From contig JAGIAH010000010.1 of assembly GCA_017744915.1 (NCBI GenBank), positions 62,001 to 126,000 on the forward strand: DNA of 64,000 nucleotides, written 5' to 3'. Below are positions 48,816-57,892 of the stretch, one piece after another. Position 1 is the stretch's first letter; each line of letters opens with the position of its first letter. The DNA is from Agrobacterium tumefaciens. Its GTDB lineage: Bacteria; Pseudomonadota; Alphaproteobacteria; Rhizobiales; Rhizobiaceae. A program made the translations under genes and the position numbers. Under the pieces are notes generated by a model. That model did no database searches, had not been told where the DNA came from, and saw only the letters and a list, made by a program, of their open reading frames with translations.

Positions 48816-49601
48816 ATGGAGGATCAACCAAAAACCGTGCTGGTCACGGGTTCCACCAGCGGCATCGGGCTCGCCATCGCCAAACGTTTTGCTGAAGCCG
48901 GGTATCTGGTCGCCGTCCACGGCGTGGAAACGGCGGAGGAGGGCGCGCAGGCCCTTGAGGCGGTTGCGAAAGTGGCGCGGCATCGGCCGGTCTATTTTTC
49001 CGCCAACCTTGCTAATTACGATGAAAGCGCGCATCTGCCGGAAACCGTCATCGCCGAACTCGGCCGTATCGATGTGCTGGTCAACAATGCCGGCATCCAG
49101 AAGGTTGCGCCAATCGACGAATTCGATTTTGCCGATTTTTCCCGCATCGTCGCGATCTCGCTCGACAGCGCTTTCCACACGATCCACGCTGCCTTGCAGG
49201 GTATGAAGGAAAGGGGCTGGGGCCGCATCGTCAATATCGCCTCCGCTCATGGTTTGCGGGCTTCGCCCTTCAAGGGGCCTTATGTGGCGACCAAACATGC
49301 GGTGGTGGGCCTGACAAAAAGCGTGGCGCTGGAAGTGGCCGAACTCGGCATCACTTGCAACGCCATCTGCCCCGGTTATGTCTGGACCCCGCTGGTCGCA
49401 GCCCAGGTGGCCGATCAGGCGCGGGTGCATGGCATGAGCGAGGAAGAGGTGGTGAAAAAGGTGATGCTGGCGCCGCAGCCGACGAGACGTTTCGTGCAGC
49501 CGGAAGAAGTGGCGGAAATGGCACTTTATCTCGCAGGCGATATGGCGCGCTCCATCACCGGCACGACGATTTCCATCGATGGCGGCTGGACGGCGAAATA
49601 A
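48816..49601 (+). CDS. bdhA: 3-hydroxybutyrate dehydrogenase
   Basis: This 261-residue NAD-dependent SDR oxidises D-3-hydroxybutyrate to acetoacetate. It has the cofactor motif TGSTSGIGLAIAKRF, NNAG, catalytic Ser in NIASAHG, Tyr and Lys in GPYVATKHAVVG, and the segment CNAICPGYVWTPLVAAQVAD that marks bacterial 3-hydroxybutyrate dehydrogenases. Together with the acetoacetyl-CoA synthetase it converts 3-hydroxybutyrate to acetoacetyl-CoA. It may have a second copy elsewhere in the genome serving polyhydroxybutyrate turnover. Confidence 0.92.
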   Translation: MEDQPKTVLVTGSTSGIGLAIAKRFAEAGYLVAVHGVETAEEGAQALEAVAKVARHRPVYFSANLANYDESAHLPETVIAELGRIDVLVNNAGIQKVAPIDEFDFADFSRIVAISLDSAFHTIHAALQGMKERGWGRIVNIASAHGLRASPFKGPYVATKHAVVGLTKSVALEVAELGITCNAICPGYVWTPLVAAQVADQARVHGMSEEEVVKKVMLAPQPTRRFVQPEEVAEMALYLAGDMARSITGTTISIDGGWTAK

Positions 49602-49719
49602 TTTTCACGCGTCTGCCCTCGGCGAACCGTCTCGCTGCCTTCCGGCATTGTTAGGCGATTTCAATCCTGTATAGTTTTCGTGTGCGGCGGAGTAAGCGCC
49701 GTGTTCACGGAAAAACGGC

Positions 49720-50763
49720 ATGATGAACACAGGGTCTTTTGAAGCGCCGCTGGCGCGATCGCGCTTCGATACGCGCCAGGTGCCGAAACGTGACGCCATG
49801 GGCTTGTGGCGGGATTCGATCAACGTGCTGTTCGATGCCCGGCTGCGCCGTTCGCAGGATGACGGTTTCTTCGCCAGCGTGGACGCCGCTTTCATCGGCA
49901 ATGTCGCGCTTGGCCGCACGCAATCCTCCGCGCAGGATTTTGATCGCTCGCGCAATAAGCTTGCCCGCGACGGCATGGACGGTTTTCTCCTGCAATTTTA
50001 TGCCAGCGGCCAGAGCATGTCGCGGCGCGGATCGGGCGAGACCGCCGGCCCGGGAGATCTCTATATCATCGATATGGCGCAACCGCTCGCCACCGCGACG
50101 ACCGATCACGATCATCTGAGCCTTGTTGTGCCGCGCCGGTTGCTGGAAGGCAGGCTTATCGGTTCCGGCAATCATCATGAACGTGTGCTGCCGGCCGGTC
50201 TGCCGCTGGTGTCGCTCCTGCGGGAAACGATGACGAGTATCTACCGTCATTTCGACGTCATGAATGCGAATGACGGCGCGGCCACGGTTTCGCCGCTTCT
50301 GGAACTCGCCACGGCGGCCATCAACAACCATGTCCGGGAAGACAATGCGCAGGGCGTTCAGCGTGCGCTGCGGGCCTCCATCCGGCGTTACATCGACAAT
50401 CACCTTCTCGATCCAGCTCTCTCGGTGGAACGGGTGATGGGCGAATTCGGCGTGTCGCGGCGCACGGTCTACCGGCTCTTCGAGCCGCTTGGCGGGTTTT
50501 CGGCCTGCATCACCCATCGGCGTCTCGAGCGCGCCATGGATTTCCTGCGGGCACCGCAATCGGGCCATATGACGATTGCCGAGGTGGCGGCCGCTTATGG
50601 TTTCACTAATCCGGAAAATTTCAGCCGCGTCTTCAAGAAGACCTTCGGCCTCTCACCGCGCCAGATGCGGCATTTCGCGTCGGAAAACCGTGACGTCACG
50701 TCGGATATTCTGAAACCGGACAGTGCGGAATGGACGCGCTGGATCGTACAGCTGGGTCGCTGA
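49720..50763 (+). CDS. AraC-family transcriptional regulator
   Basis: This 347-residue regulator has an N-terminal AraC-binding-like domain (about 20-200) and a C-terminal AraC helix-turn-helix domain with VERVMGEFGVSRRTVYRLFE and IAEVAAAYGFTNPENFSRVF followed by KKTFGLSPRQMR. It lies 118 bp behind bdhA on the same strand and is the likely activator of the 3-hydroxybutyrate operon, in addition to the LysR gene at the other end. Two adjacent ATG codons could start it. Confidence 0.9.
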   Translation: MMNTGSFEAPLARSRFDTRQVPKRDAMGLWRDSINVLFDARLRRSQDDGFFASVDAAFIGNVALGRTQSSAQDFDRSRNKLARDGMDGFLLQFYASGQSMSRRGSGETAGPGDLYIIDMAQPLATATTDHDHLSLVVPRRLLEGRLIGSGNHHERVLPAGLPLVSLLRETMTSIYRHFDVMNANDGAATVSPLLELATAAINNHVREDNAQGVQRALRASIRRYIDNHLLDPALSVERVMGEFGVSRRTVYRLFEPLGGFSACITHRRLERAMDFLRAPQSGHMTIAEVAAAYGFTNPENFSRVFKKTFGLSPRQMRHFASENRDVTSDILKPDSAEWTRWIVQLGR

Positions 50764-51471
50764 TCCCGGATTGGTCGGGTTTGACCTGGCACTTTATGAC
50801 GGTTTGTTGGCACAATCCGACCATTCGCTCCGGTTGCGTTGCAATGGGGATGCGTGTTGGCGCTCAGCATGCCAAACTACCCAGGCTATTTTTACCGAAT
50901 ATATTGCCTGATGATCATGATGCTGAGAATTTCTGTTTTTTTAGACCTGTTGACCCTATGGCGCGCATGGCGCCGCGCGGCGAAAGAATATCTTCCCTTT
51001 GCCGGCTCCGGTTCCGAACTTCGGAGCATGACACCGCCCGCGCCGCTGGCGGGGTCGGGCAGTTCCGCAGACTGCCCGTGGGAACCGGATGAGGATGAAG
51101 CCCGGCGGCCCGTCTCCTGGCTCGGCCTTGGGCAAAGCTTCAGCGCGGTGGATATGGCGGATCGTGATGGTTCAACCCGATCCCGTTTGCCGGTCGAGTG
51201 CGGTTAAGGGCCTTCTTCTGCCGTCTGTTTTCGAACCCGATGAGAACCTGCCGCAGAACCCGCAGACGGAGACCGCCCCGGTGCCGCCGCCGGGATCGGA
51301 AAGCTTCGACAACAATCCGGCCAATGGCCTCGCTGCGCCGCCAGCTTCGACCGGAGCGCCGCAAAATCCGTGACCACCATGGCGTGAAATTTTCATAATG
51401 ATAATTTGTATGGAACCAAATCGTGCCCGATTTCATTTCACACAAAGTGACAGGAATCGGGGGTTTCATTC
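50764..51471. other. 708-bp gap between AraC gene and gcd, with a doubtful small frame
   Basis: No gene is firmly supported. A plus-strand frame at 51089-51373 (94 codons) ends in a protein-like Pro/Asn/Thr-rich tail (FEPDENLPQNPQTETAPVPP), but its first half looks non-coding and no ribosome-binding site precedes it. It could be a decayed small gene. The right end has an AT-rich segment (AATTTTCATAATGATAATTT) about 50-80 bp before the gcd start that could hold its promoter. Confidence 0.3.
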
Positions 51472-53808
51472 ATGGCAGTCACCGTCACTGCGGTTGTTCT
51501 CACGCTGATCGGCCTTGCGCTGTTCGGCTTTGGCTCTCAGCTCGTCATACTGGGCGGGAGCTTTTATTATGCGCTTTCCGGGCTGGCCTTCCTGTTGACG
51601 GCCGTTCTGCTGTTCAAGCGCAATCGCGCAGCCCTTCACGTCTATGCTCTCTTCATCGTGGCGACACTCGCCTGGGCGATCTGGGAAGTCGGTTTCGACT
51701 GGTGGCAGCTTGGCCCGCGCGGCGGCGTCATCATCGTCATCGGCCTGTGGCTTCTGGTTCCATGGGTGAGAAAACCGCTCGGTTTTGCGAGCCCGACCGG
51801 TCTGAGCTACGGCCCGAATGCCTGGCCGCTGGCATTGTCCGTTCTCGCCTCGATCGTGGTGGCCGGATATTCCATGGCGCAGGATCCGCATGATAAATCG
51901 GGTTCGTTGCCGCAGGAGACGGTATCCACCACGCCTGCTTATGGCGGCAATGTGCCGGAAGGCGATTGGCATCAATATGGACGCACACCCTATGGCCAGC
52001 GTTATTCGCCGCTGACCCAGGTCAATGTCGACAACGTTTCGCAGCTCAAGGAAGTCTGGCGCTACCAGACCGGCGATGTGAAGCTGCCGGAGGATGTGGG
52101 CGAGACGACCTATCAGGTGACGCCACTCAAGATCGGCAACACGCTTTACATCTGCACGCCGCATAATTGGGCGATCGCCATCGATGCCGCCACCGGCAAG
52201 GAAAAATGGAAATATGATCCGAATGTCGGTCTCAATCCCGACCGCCAGCACCAGACCTGCCGCGGCGTTTCCTATTATGCCGAACCGAACGCCGCTGCCG
52301 GCACGGCCTGCGCCGAGCGCGTTTACCTGCCGACCTCGGATGCGCGGCTGATCGCGCTCGATGCCGCGACCGGCCAGGTCTGCACCTCCTTTGCCGACCA
52401 GGGTGTGCTGCATCTGGAACAGGGCATGAAATATAATCCCGCCGGTTATTATTATTCGACCTCGCCGCCGGTCATAGCGGCGGGCAAGATCATCATCGGC
52501 GGCGCGGTGAACGATAATTATTCCACGCAGGAACAGTCCGGTGTCATCCGCGCTTTCGATGTGAACAGCGGTGCGCTCATCTGGAACTGGGATTCCGGCA
52601 ATCCGCAAAAGACCGAACCGATCGCGGCGGGTGAGACCTATACAACCAATTCGCCGAACAGCTGGTCGGTGCTGAGTTATGACGAAGGTCTCGGCCTCGT
52701 TTACGTCCCGCTCGGAAACCAGGTGCCGGACCAGCTCGGCATGGGTCGCAGCGAGAATGTGGAGAAATATTCCTCCTCCATCGTCGCGCTCGATATCAAC
52801 ACCGGCAAGGATCGCTGGGTGCGCCAGACGGTTCATCACGATCTCTGGGACATGGACGTTCCGGCCCAGCCGGTGCTGCTCGACATCACCAAGGACGGGC
52901 AGAGTGTTCCTGCACTCGTCGGCCCCACCAAGCAGGGTGATATCTACGTCCTCGACCGGCGCACCGGCGAGCCGCTTCTGCCGATCACGGAAGAACCGGC
53001 ACCGGGCGGGGCGATCCCGGAGGACTTCACCTCCCCGACGCAGCCGACCACGGCCTTGTCCTTCAAGCCGGAGCCGCTGAAGGAAAAGGACATGTGGGGC
53101 GTCTCCATGTTCGACCAGCTCGCCTGCCGCATCCGCTTCCATCAGCTGAACTACAAGGGCCGGTATACGCCGCCCTCGCTCAACGGTTCGATCATCTATC
53201 CCGGCAATTTCGGCACCTTCAACTGGGGTAGCGTGGCTGTCGATCCCGAGCGTCAGGTGATGTTCGGCATGCCGACCTATCTCGCCTTTACCTCGCGGCT
53301 CGTACCGCGCGCCCAGATTCCGCCGAAGGGACAGGACGAAAAGGGGAGTGAGCAGGGCCTCAACCGCAATGACGGTGCACCCTATGGCGTGTTCATGGGT
53401 CCCTTCCTCGGGCCGCTGAAAATCCCCTGCCAGGCGCCGCCATGGGGGTATGTCGCGGGTGCTGATCTGCGCACCGGCGATATCGCCTACAAGCACAAGA
53501 ACGGCACGGTCTATGATATGACGCCGCTGCCGCTGCCCTTCAAGGTGGGTGTGCCGGGCATTGGCGGGCCGATGATCACCAAGGGTGGCGTGGCCTTCCT
53601 CGGTGCGGCCGTCGACAATTATCTGCGGGCCTATGATCTCACCACGGGCAAACAGCTCTGGGAAGCGCGTCTTCCGGCCGGCGGCCAGGCGACGCCCATG
53701 ACCTTTGCGCTGGAGAACGGCAAGCAATATGTGGTGATGGTTGCGGGCGGTCATGGTTCGGTCGGAACCAAGCCCGGCGACTATGTCATCGCCTATTCGC
53801 TGCCGTAG
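51472..53808 (+). CDS. gcd: PQQ-dependent membrane-bound glucose dehydrogenase
   Basis: This 778-residue quinoprotein oxidises glucose to gluconolactone in the periplasm and passes electrons to ubiquinone. Five N-terminal helices (about residues 1-140) anchor it, and the beta-propeller domain begins near DWHQYGRTPYGQRYSPLTQV. PQQ and metal contacts include GVLH, the QTVHHDLWDMDVPAQPVLLD block and the repeated tryptophan-docking motifs such as IDAATGKEKWKY. The sequence length is close to E. coli Gcd (796). PQQ synthesis genes are not in the window; many Agrobacterium strains carry them elsewhere. A bidirectional terminator follows. Confidence 0.95.
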   Translation: MAVTVTAVVLTLIGLALFGFGSQLVILGGSFYYALSGLAFLLTAVLLFKRNRAALHVYALFIVATLAWAIWEVGFDWWQLGPRGGVIIVIGLWLLVPWVRKPLGFASPTGLSYGPNAWPLALSVLASIVVAGYSMAQDPHDKSGSLPQETVSTTPAYGGNVPEGDWHQYGRTPYGQRYSPLTQVNVDNVSQLKEVWRYQTGDVKLPEDVGETTYQVTPLKIGNTLYICTPHNWAIAIDAATGKEKWKYDPNVGLNPDRQHQTCRGVSYYAEPNAAAGTACAERVYLPTSDARLIALDAATGQVCTSFADQGVLHLEQGMKYNPAGYYYSTSPPVIAAGKIIIGGAVNDNYSTQEQSGVIRAFDVNSGALIWNWDSGNPQKTEPIAAGETYTTNSPNSWSVLSYDEGLGLVYVPLGNQVPDQLGMGRSENVEKYSSSIVALDINTGKDRWVRQTVHHDLWDMDVPAQPVLLDITKDGQSVPALVGPTKQGDIYVLDRRTGEPLLPITEEPAPGGAIPEDFTSPTQPTTALSFKPEPLKEKDMWGVSMFDQLACRIRFHQLNYKGRYTPPSLNGSIIYPGNFGTFNWGSVAVDPERQVMFGMPTYLAFTSRLVPRAQIPPKGQDEKGSEQGLNRNDGAPYGVFMGPFLGPLKIPCQAPPWGYVAGADLRTGDIAYKHKNGTVYDMTPLPLPFKVGVPGIGGPMITKGGVAFLGAAVDNYLRAYDLTTGKQLWEARLPAGGQATPMTFALENGKQYVVMVAGGHGSVGTKPGDYVIAYSLP

Positions 53809-53830
53809 GTTCCAACGGCTGGCATGCATT

Positions 53831-53862
53831 AAAAACCGGAATGGGTGACCATTCCGGTTTTT
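53831..53862. terminator. Bidirectional rho-independent terminator
   Basis: A 14-bp perfect stem AAAAACCGGAATGG with its complement and a GTGA loop has T runs on both strands. It lies between gcd and the convergent DUF892 gene. Confidence 0.93.
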
Positions 53863-53878
53863 GTTTTGGGTGCGCGCC

Positions 53879-54379
53879 TTACGCCGCCTTTTTCTCCGCG
53901 GCGGCATTGACCGAGGTCATGGCGAGCGTGGTCAGTGCCTCGTCGGTCTTCGACTCTTCCTTGAGCGTGGCATCCAGCAGCGAGACCGCCTTTGTGTGGC
54001 CCAGCTTTTGCGCCCAGGCTTTCAGCGTGCCGTAGCGGGCGATCTCATAGTGCTCGACCGCCTGTGCCGAGGAAACGAGACCGGCATCAAGGGCGGCTGT
54101 GCCCTTGAAATCGTCCATGATCTCTTCACCTTCGGCGATGATGCCCTGAATGGCTTCGCAGGTCTTGCCCTGTGCCCGCTTGCCAATGATCTCGAACACC
54201 TCCTGCAGGCGCTCGACGTGGCCCTGCGTTTCTTCCCTGTGCTTTTCAAAGGCCTGTTTCAGCTTCGGGTCGGTCGCTGCCCGCGCCATTTTCGGCAGGG
54301 CTTTCAGGATCTGCCTTTCGGCATAATAGATATCCTTCAGCGTGTCGTAAAACAGGTCGTCGAGTTTCTTCTCGGCCAT
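53879..54379 (-). CDS. DUF892 ferritin-like protein (YciE/YciF family)
   Basis: This 166-residue four-helix-bundle protein has the DUF892 opening LDDLFYDTLKDIYYAERQIL, an EKHREETQGHVERLQEVFE helix with the Glu and His of a ferritin-like di-metal site, and the later VEHYEIARYGTL and LLDATLKEESKTDEAL helices. The ATG at 54379 is preceded by GGGAGAAGG. YciE/YciF-type proteins are induced by osmotic and general stress, and their role is unknown. The Ala/Lys-rich end (NAAAEKKAA) is normal. It is probably part of a general stress regulon, and no operon partner is evident. Confidence 0.92.
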   Translation of the reverse strand: MAEKKLDDLFYDTLKDIYYAERQILKALPKMARAATDPKLKQAFEKHREETQGHVERLQEVFEIIGKRAQGKTCEAIQGIIAEGEEIMDDFKGTAALDAGLVSSAQAVEHYEIARYGTLKAWAQKLGHTKAVSLLDATLKEESKTDEALTTLAMTSVNAAAEKKAA

Positions 54380-54666
54380 TGTTCCTTCTCCCATGTGTGA
54401 AAATATCTGGCGTGCGCCGCATGCGCACGGGGAACAAACCCTTCGCCGCTTCGATGGTTCCGGCTCCGTTGTGCGCAACCTTAATATTGCCGCCAGAACC
54501 AACAGGCGTCTGCGAACTTCGTGTGAAGGCCTTTCGGGAAGAGACGCGACCGTCCAAAGTCTTGCAGAAAAATTTCCATGAATCTCGCCATTATCGCGGC
54601 CGGCCTACGCCGCCACGGTCATGGAAAGGTTGCGGATCTCGAACCGCACCCGGCTGTCTTTCAGCT

Positions 54667-54888
54667 TCAGTCGCTCTTGTCGGAATTCATCGAAGGGAGG
54701 AAAAATTCCACGTCCCTGAGATGCTGCGCGTCGAGATTTTCGATCTTCGTCCGCCAGAAACGTTCGGCTTCCGCCGGCTCGTCTTTCCATTGGCGTATGA
54801 AGGTCTTGTCGTCGTCGATCATTACCTGGCGCGTGCCGCCCAGCCTTAGATATTCTTCTGCAAGTTTGCGCGTTTCGGTCTTTTCCAT
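54667..54888 (-). CDS. Small conserved-looking protein of unknown function
   Basis: A 73-residue soluble, highly charged protein starts at an ATG preceded by AAGGAGC. The sequence MEKTETRKLAEEYLRLGGTR suggests an amphipathic helix, and WKDEPAEAERFWRTKIENLD follows. No signal peptide or known domain is seen. It lies between the DUF892 gene and the divergent N-formylglutamate amidohydrolase-type gene and shares the minus strand with DUF892. The composition and the good ribosome-binding site support a real gene, probably stress-related by context. Confidence 0.65.
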   Translation of the reverse strand: MEKTETRKLAEEYLRLGGTRQVMIDDDKTFIRQWKDEPAEAERFWRTKIENLDAQHLRDVEFFLPSMNSDKSD

Positions 54889-55177
54889 GTCGCGGCTCCT
54901 TCCCTGTTGAACAGGATGGAGGGGCGCCGGATGGGTGAGAGGCTCGGCTGCCATTTCGTTGGCCACCGGGAGAAAACGGAAAAATCCCGATGTTCTTCGG
55001 CGCCATCGTGTCCGTTTGACACGGCGGCCCTCCTGCCGGAACAACGCCGGTTTTCCGGTATGGTTCCACAATTTTTTCACGCGGCACCATTACCGAAGCC
55101 AAATGAATCGCGCGCAATTTTTTACCGGAACAAACGGGCAAGTCGTGCTGTTTTACCCCTGATGCAGGGGAGGCAGC

Positions 55178-56008
55178 ATGGCAGCCAGACAGACTGACGG
55201 CGAATACCACGGTAACAGCAAAAACAGGGGTTTCTGGTCGATCGACTTCGGCGCTTCACCGGTCATCGGCACGGCCATTCACGACGGCCATTTCATTCGC
55301 CCGGACATAGCGCGGCTGATGGCCCTTTCCCCGGACGAAAGGCTGAGGGAGGAAGATCCCTTCACCGCCGAGATGGTTGCGGGCGTGACGAACCGTATCG
55401 TCGTTCACCATTCGCGTTTCGAAGTCGATCTCAACCGCGCCGCCGATCAGGCGATCTATTTGAGGCCAGAACAATCCTGGGGCCTTGAGGTCTGGAAGGA
55501 AGAGCCGCCCGAAGGAGCGGTCCGTCAGGCTCTCGATTTCCACGCTGATTATTACGCGATGCTCGAGACCGTCCTTTCAGCCGTCGAGCGGCGGCATGGG
55601 GCTTTTGTGGTGCTGGACGTGCATAGCTACAATCATCGCCGTCAGGGTGCCGCCGCGCCGCCGACGGCGCAGGTGGAAGCGCCTGATATCAACATAGGCA
55701 CCTTTTCCATGGACCGCAGCCGCTGGGGAGACATCGTCAGCGCGGTCGGCCACCATTTCGCCTCCGCGACCGTCGGCGGACGCCGCCTCGATGTTCGCGA
55801 GAATGTGGCGTTTCAAGGCAAAGGGGAGCAGACACGCTTCATTCACGAGCGTTTTGCCGAAAATGGCTGCGCGATCGCGGTCGAGTTCAAGAAATTCTTC
55901 ATGGATGAGTGGACTGGAGAGCCGGATGCGCGCGTGGTGGCGGATATCCGCGATACGATGGCCGCGCTTCAGCCGGTTCTCGAAGAGTGTCTGAGGTCGC
56001 GACGATGA
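55178..56008 (+). CDS. N-formylglutamate amidohydrolase family protein
   Basis: This 276-residue metallohydrolase has the N-formylglutamate amidohydrolase fold: a His-Asp metal site in IGTAIHDGHFIRPD, HHSRFEVDLNRA, a second metal block VVLDVHSYNHRR and a catalytic-type Glu in AIAVEFKKFFMDEWTG. Classical members remove formate from N-formylglutamate at the end of histidine breakdown, but no hut genes are here. Its stop overlaps the start of the QEGLA gene, and an ATP-grasp ligase gene follows. This context points to hydrolysis of an N-acyl or peptide product in a different pathway. Confidence 0.85.
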   Translation: MAARQTDGEYHGNSKNRGFWSIDFGASPVIGTAIHDGHFIRPDIARLMALSPDERLREEDPFTAEMVAGVTNRIVVHHSRFEVDLNRAADQAIYLRPEQSWGLEVWKEEPPEGAVRQALDFHADYYAMLETVLSAVERRHGAFVVLDVHSYNHRRQGAAAPPTAQVEAPDINIGTFSMDRSRWGDIVSAVGHHFASATVGGRRLDVRENVAFQGKGEQTRFIHERFAENGCAIAVEFKKFFMDEWTGEPDARVVADIRDTMAALQPVLEECLRSRR

Positions 56009-57882
56009 ACCTCTCTTCCACCCGTGGCGCGCCGTCCCCCATCGCCGATATGGTCGATGACGTGGTGGCGTGCCTCGAGGCCGGCAAGGCGATCCGCCGC
56101 GATGTCGGAAAAGATGGCAGGCTGCATATAGACCGGCCGCTGCCGTTTCTTTGCCTGCATCTGACCGGGGGCACGAAAAATCTTGCCGCGCGCGATATCG
56201 CCGCTGCCCATGCCTCCTATCTCATCGCTTCGACCATTCAGGAGGCCGCGCCGCTGATCGAGGCGGTTGGTTTGGCCATGATGCAGCGTTTCGGCGCCTT
56301 CATGGTGCTCGATATCGGCGAGCTGGAACATGACATCCTGCTCGCCGACGATTCCCCTTTCCTGCCGCATTATGAGGTTTCCGTCTCGGCCACGCCCGAA
56401 CCGGAAACCCAGAAAGCCCGCCGGATCTTCATCAAGGCCGTCTGCGACGCCGAAGTGCGCTTTCGCACGCCGCGCATCACCCGGCCGGAGCCGGAATCCG
56501 ACCCGGTTCTCCGTTTTCAGAATGCCGGCCTCGATTTTCCCTGCATCAGCGTGCGCTTCGCGCCGATCTATCGCCAGCCGGAATCCGGTGCCGATTATCC
56601 CGGCCTGCGCGTGAGGATGATCGCCGATCTCTTCGATGCCGGTCTGCAGGCCTTTTCGTCCTTTTCTTCCGGCATGGATGCGCTGAAGGTCACCAGCCAC
56701 CGGGCGCTTGGCCGCAAGGCCTTTGTCGATGCCGTCAGACGCGCGGATCGCTCGATCGACGACATTGTCTCGTCCTTCGATTTTCTTCTCTCCGTCACGC
56801 CCATCAATGCTCACCGCGCCTATGAAGAGTTTCGCGACGGCAGCTTCCAGTTTGCGCCGCGCCTGCTGTACCGGCCGCTCGGCGTCGATGTCGAGGAGCA
56901 GAAACGCAAGCTCTATTCCGTCGTTTTCGATCATCTGGAGGACCCGGTACTTTATCACCTCTACCGGGAGAAACAGCAGGAGATCGATCTGCAACTGACG
57001 ATGCTGGCGAGCCTACACCATCGCATCTTCACCGATTTTTCACGCGCCCTTTATGGCGCCGTCGAACCGGCGCTCCTGACGCTGGCGCTTCGTGTGCTCG
57101 AGGATTGTCCGCGCAAGGCGGAGAGCGGCGAAATTGCCATGGTCGATTGTTACGTGGTCGCCAGGAAGTCGCGGGAAATGGTCGAGACCTATCTGGCGGA
57201 GGCCCCGGAATTCAAGGCCCGCGTCGAAATCCGCGACGACCTGCCGCCCGGCCTGATGGTGACGGGCGAGAAGCTGCTGATTTCCCGTCATACCGTGATG
57301 GAACAGCGCCGTGTGGAGGCGCTGTTGTCGCATGAGATCGGAGTGCATCTTCTCACCTATTTCAACGGCTCGTTTCAGGGGCTCAGGCTCTTCCGCACCG
57401 GCCTTTCCGGTTACGAGGGCGTGCAGGAGGGGCTGGCGGTGCTGGCGGAATATCTGGCCGGTGGCATGACGCGCGAGCGCCTGCGACTGATCGCCGGTCG
57501 CGTCGTCGGCTGCGCCGCGATGCTGGGCGGCGCGACTTTCGTGGAGACCTTCCGTATCATGACCCGCGATCACGGTTTCGACGCGGCCGGTGCCTTCAAC
57601 ATGGTGCTGCGCATCTATCGCGGCGGCGGTCTTTCCAAGGATGCGATCTATCTGCGCGGGCTGGCCGAGGTGCTGGAGCATCTGCGCAAGGGCGGCGCGC
57701 TCGATCCCTTCTGGATGGGCAAGATCGCCGCCGCCCATTTCCCGGTCATGCAGGAGCTTGCCCTGCGCGGCCTGTTGCGTCCGTCGGGTGTCAGGCCCGC
57801 ATTTCTGCTGCCCGCGAGAGCCAATGAGCGGCTGGAAAAAATACGCTCGGGATTATCCATTGCCGAACTGGCGACATTATAG
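56005..57882 (+). CDS. DUF1704/QEGLA-motif protein, putative zinc metallopeptidase
   Basis: This 625-residue protein starts at the ATG overlapping the preceding stop; the longer frame upstream lies inside that gene. A zincin-type HEIGVH (H443, E444, H448) is followed by the QEGLA motif at residues 474-478 (VQEGLAVLAEY), whose Glu is the probable third metal ligand. These mark the TIGR02421/DUF1704 family, named for an influence on flavohaemoglobin expression. Eukaryotic relatives with the same motif are tubulin carboxypeptidases that remove a C-terminal tyrosine. The N-terminal 300 residues are family-specific. The gene sits between a deacylase-type and an ATP-grasp gene, so a carboxypeptidase acting on a ligase product is likely. 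Confidence 0.85.
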   Translation: MNLSSTRGAPSPIADMVDDVVACLEAGKAIRRDVGKDGRLHIDRPLPFLCLHLTGGTKNLAARDIAAAHASYLIASTIQEAAPLIEAVGLAMMQRFGAFMVLDIGELEHDILLADDSPFLPHYEVSVSATPEPETQKARRIFIKAVCDAEVRFRTPRITRPEPESDPVLRFQNAGLDFPCISVRFAPIYRQPESGADYPGLRVRMIADLFDAGLQAFSSFSSGMDALKVTSHRALGRKAFVDAVRRADRSIDDIVSSFDFLLSVTPINAHRAYEEFRDGSFQFAPRLLYRPLGVDVEEQKRKLYSVVFDHLEDPVLYHLYREKQQEIDLQLTMLASLHHRIFTDFSRALYGAVEPALLTLALRVLEDCPRKAESGEIAMVDCYVVARKSREMVETYLAEAPEFKARVEIRDDLPPGLMVTGEKLLISRHTVMEQRRVEALLSHEIGVHLLTYFNGSFQGLRLFRTGLSGYEGVQEGLAVLAEYLAGGMTRERLRLIAGRVVGCAAMLGGATFVETFRIMTRDHGFDAAGAFNMVLRIYRGGGLSKDAIYLRGLAEVLEHLRKGGALDPFWMGKIAAAHFPVMQELALRGLLRPSGVRPAFLLPARANERLEKIRSGLSIAELATL

Positions 57883-57892
57883 GAGGGGCTTC

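Noticed and set aside
51466..53907. 813-codon open frame on the minus strand opposite gcd
   Set aside because: It mirrors the codons of gcd, has no recognisable domain or ribosome-binding site, and gcd itself is complete and conserved.
55178..56008. hutG of a histidine-degradation operon
   Set aside because: No other hut genes are nearby, and the gene overlaps the QEGLA gene, so the classical role is not supported by context.
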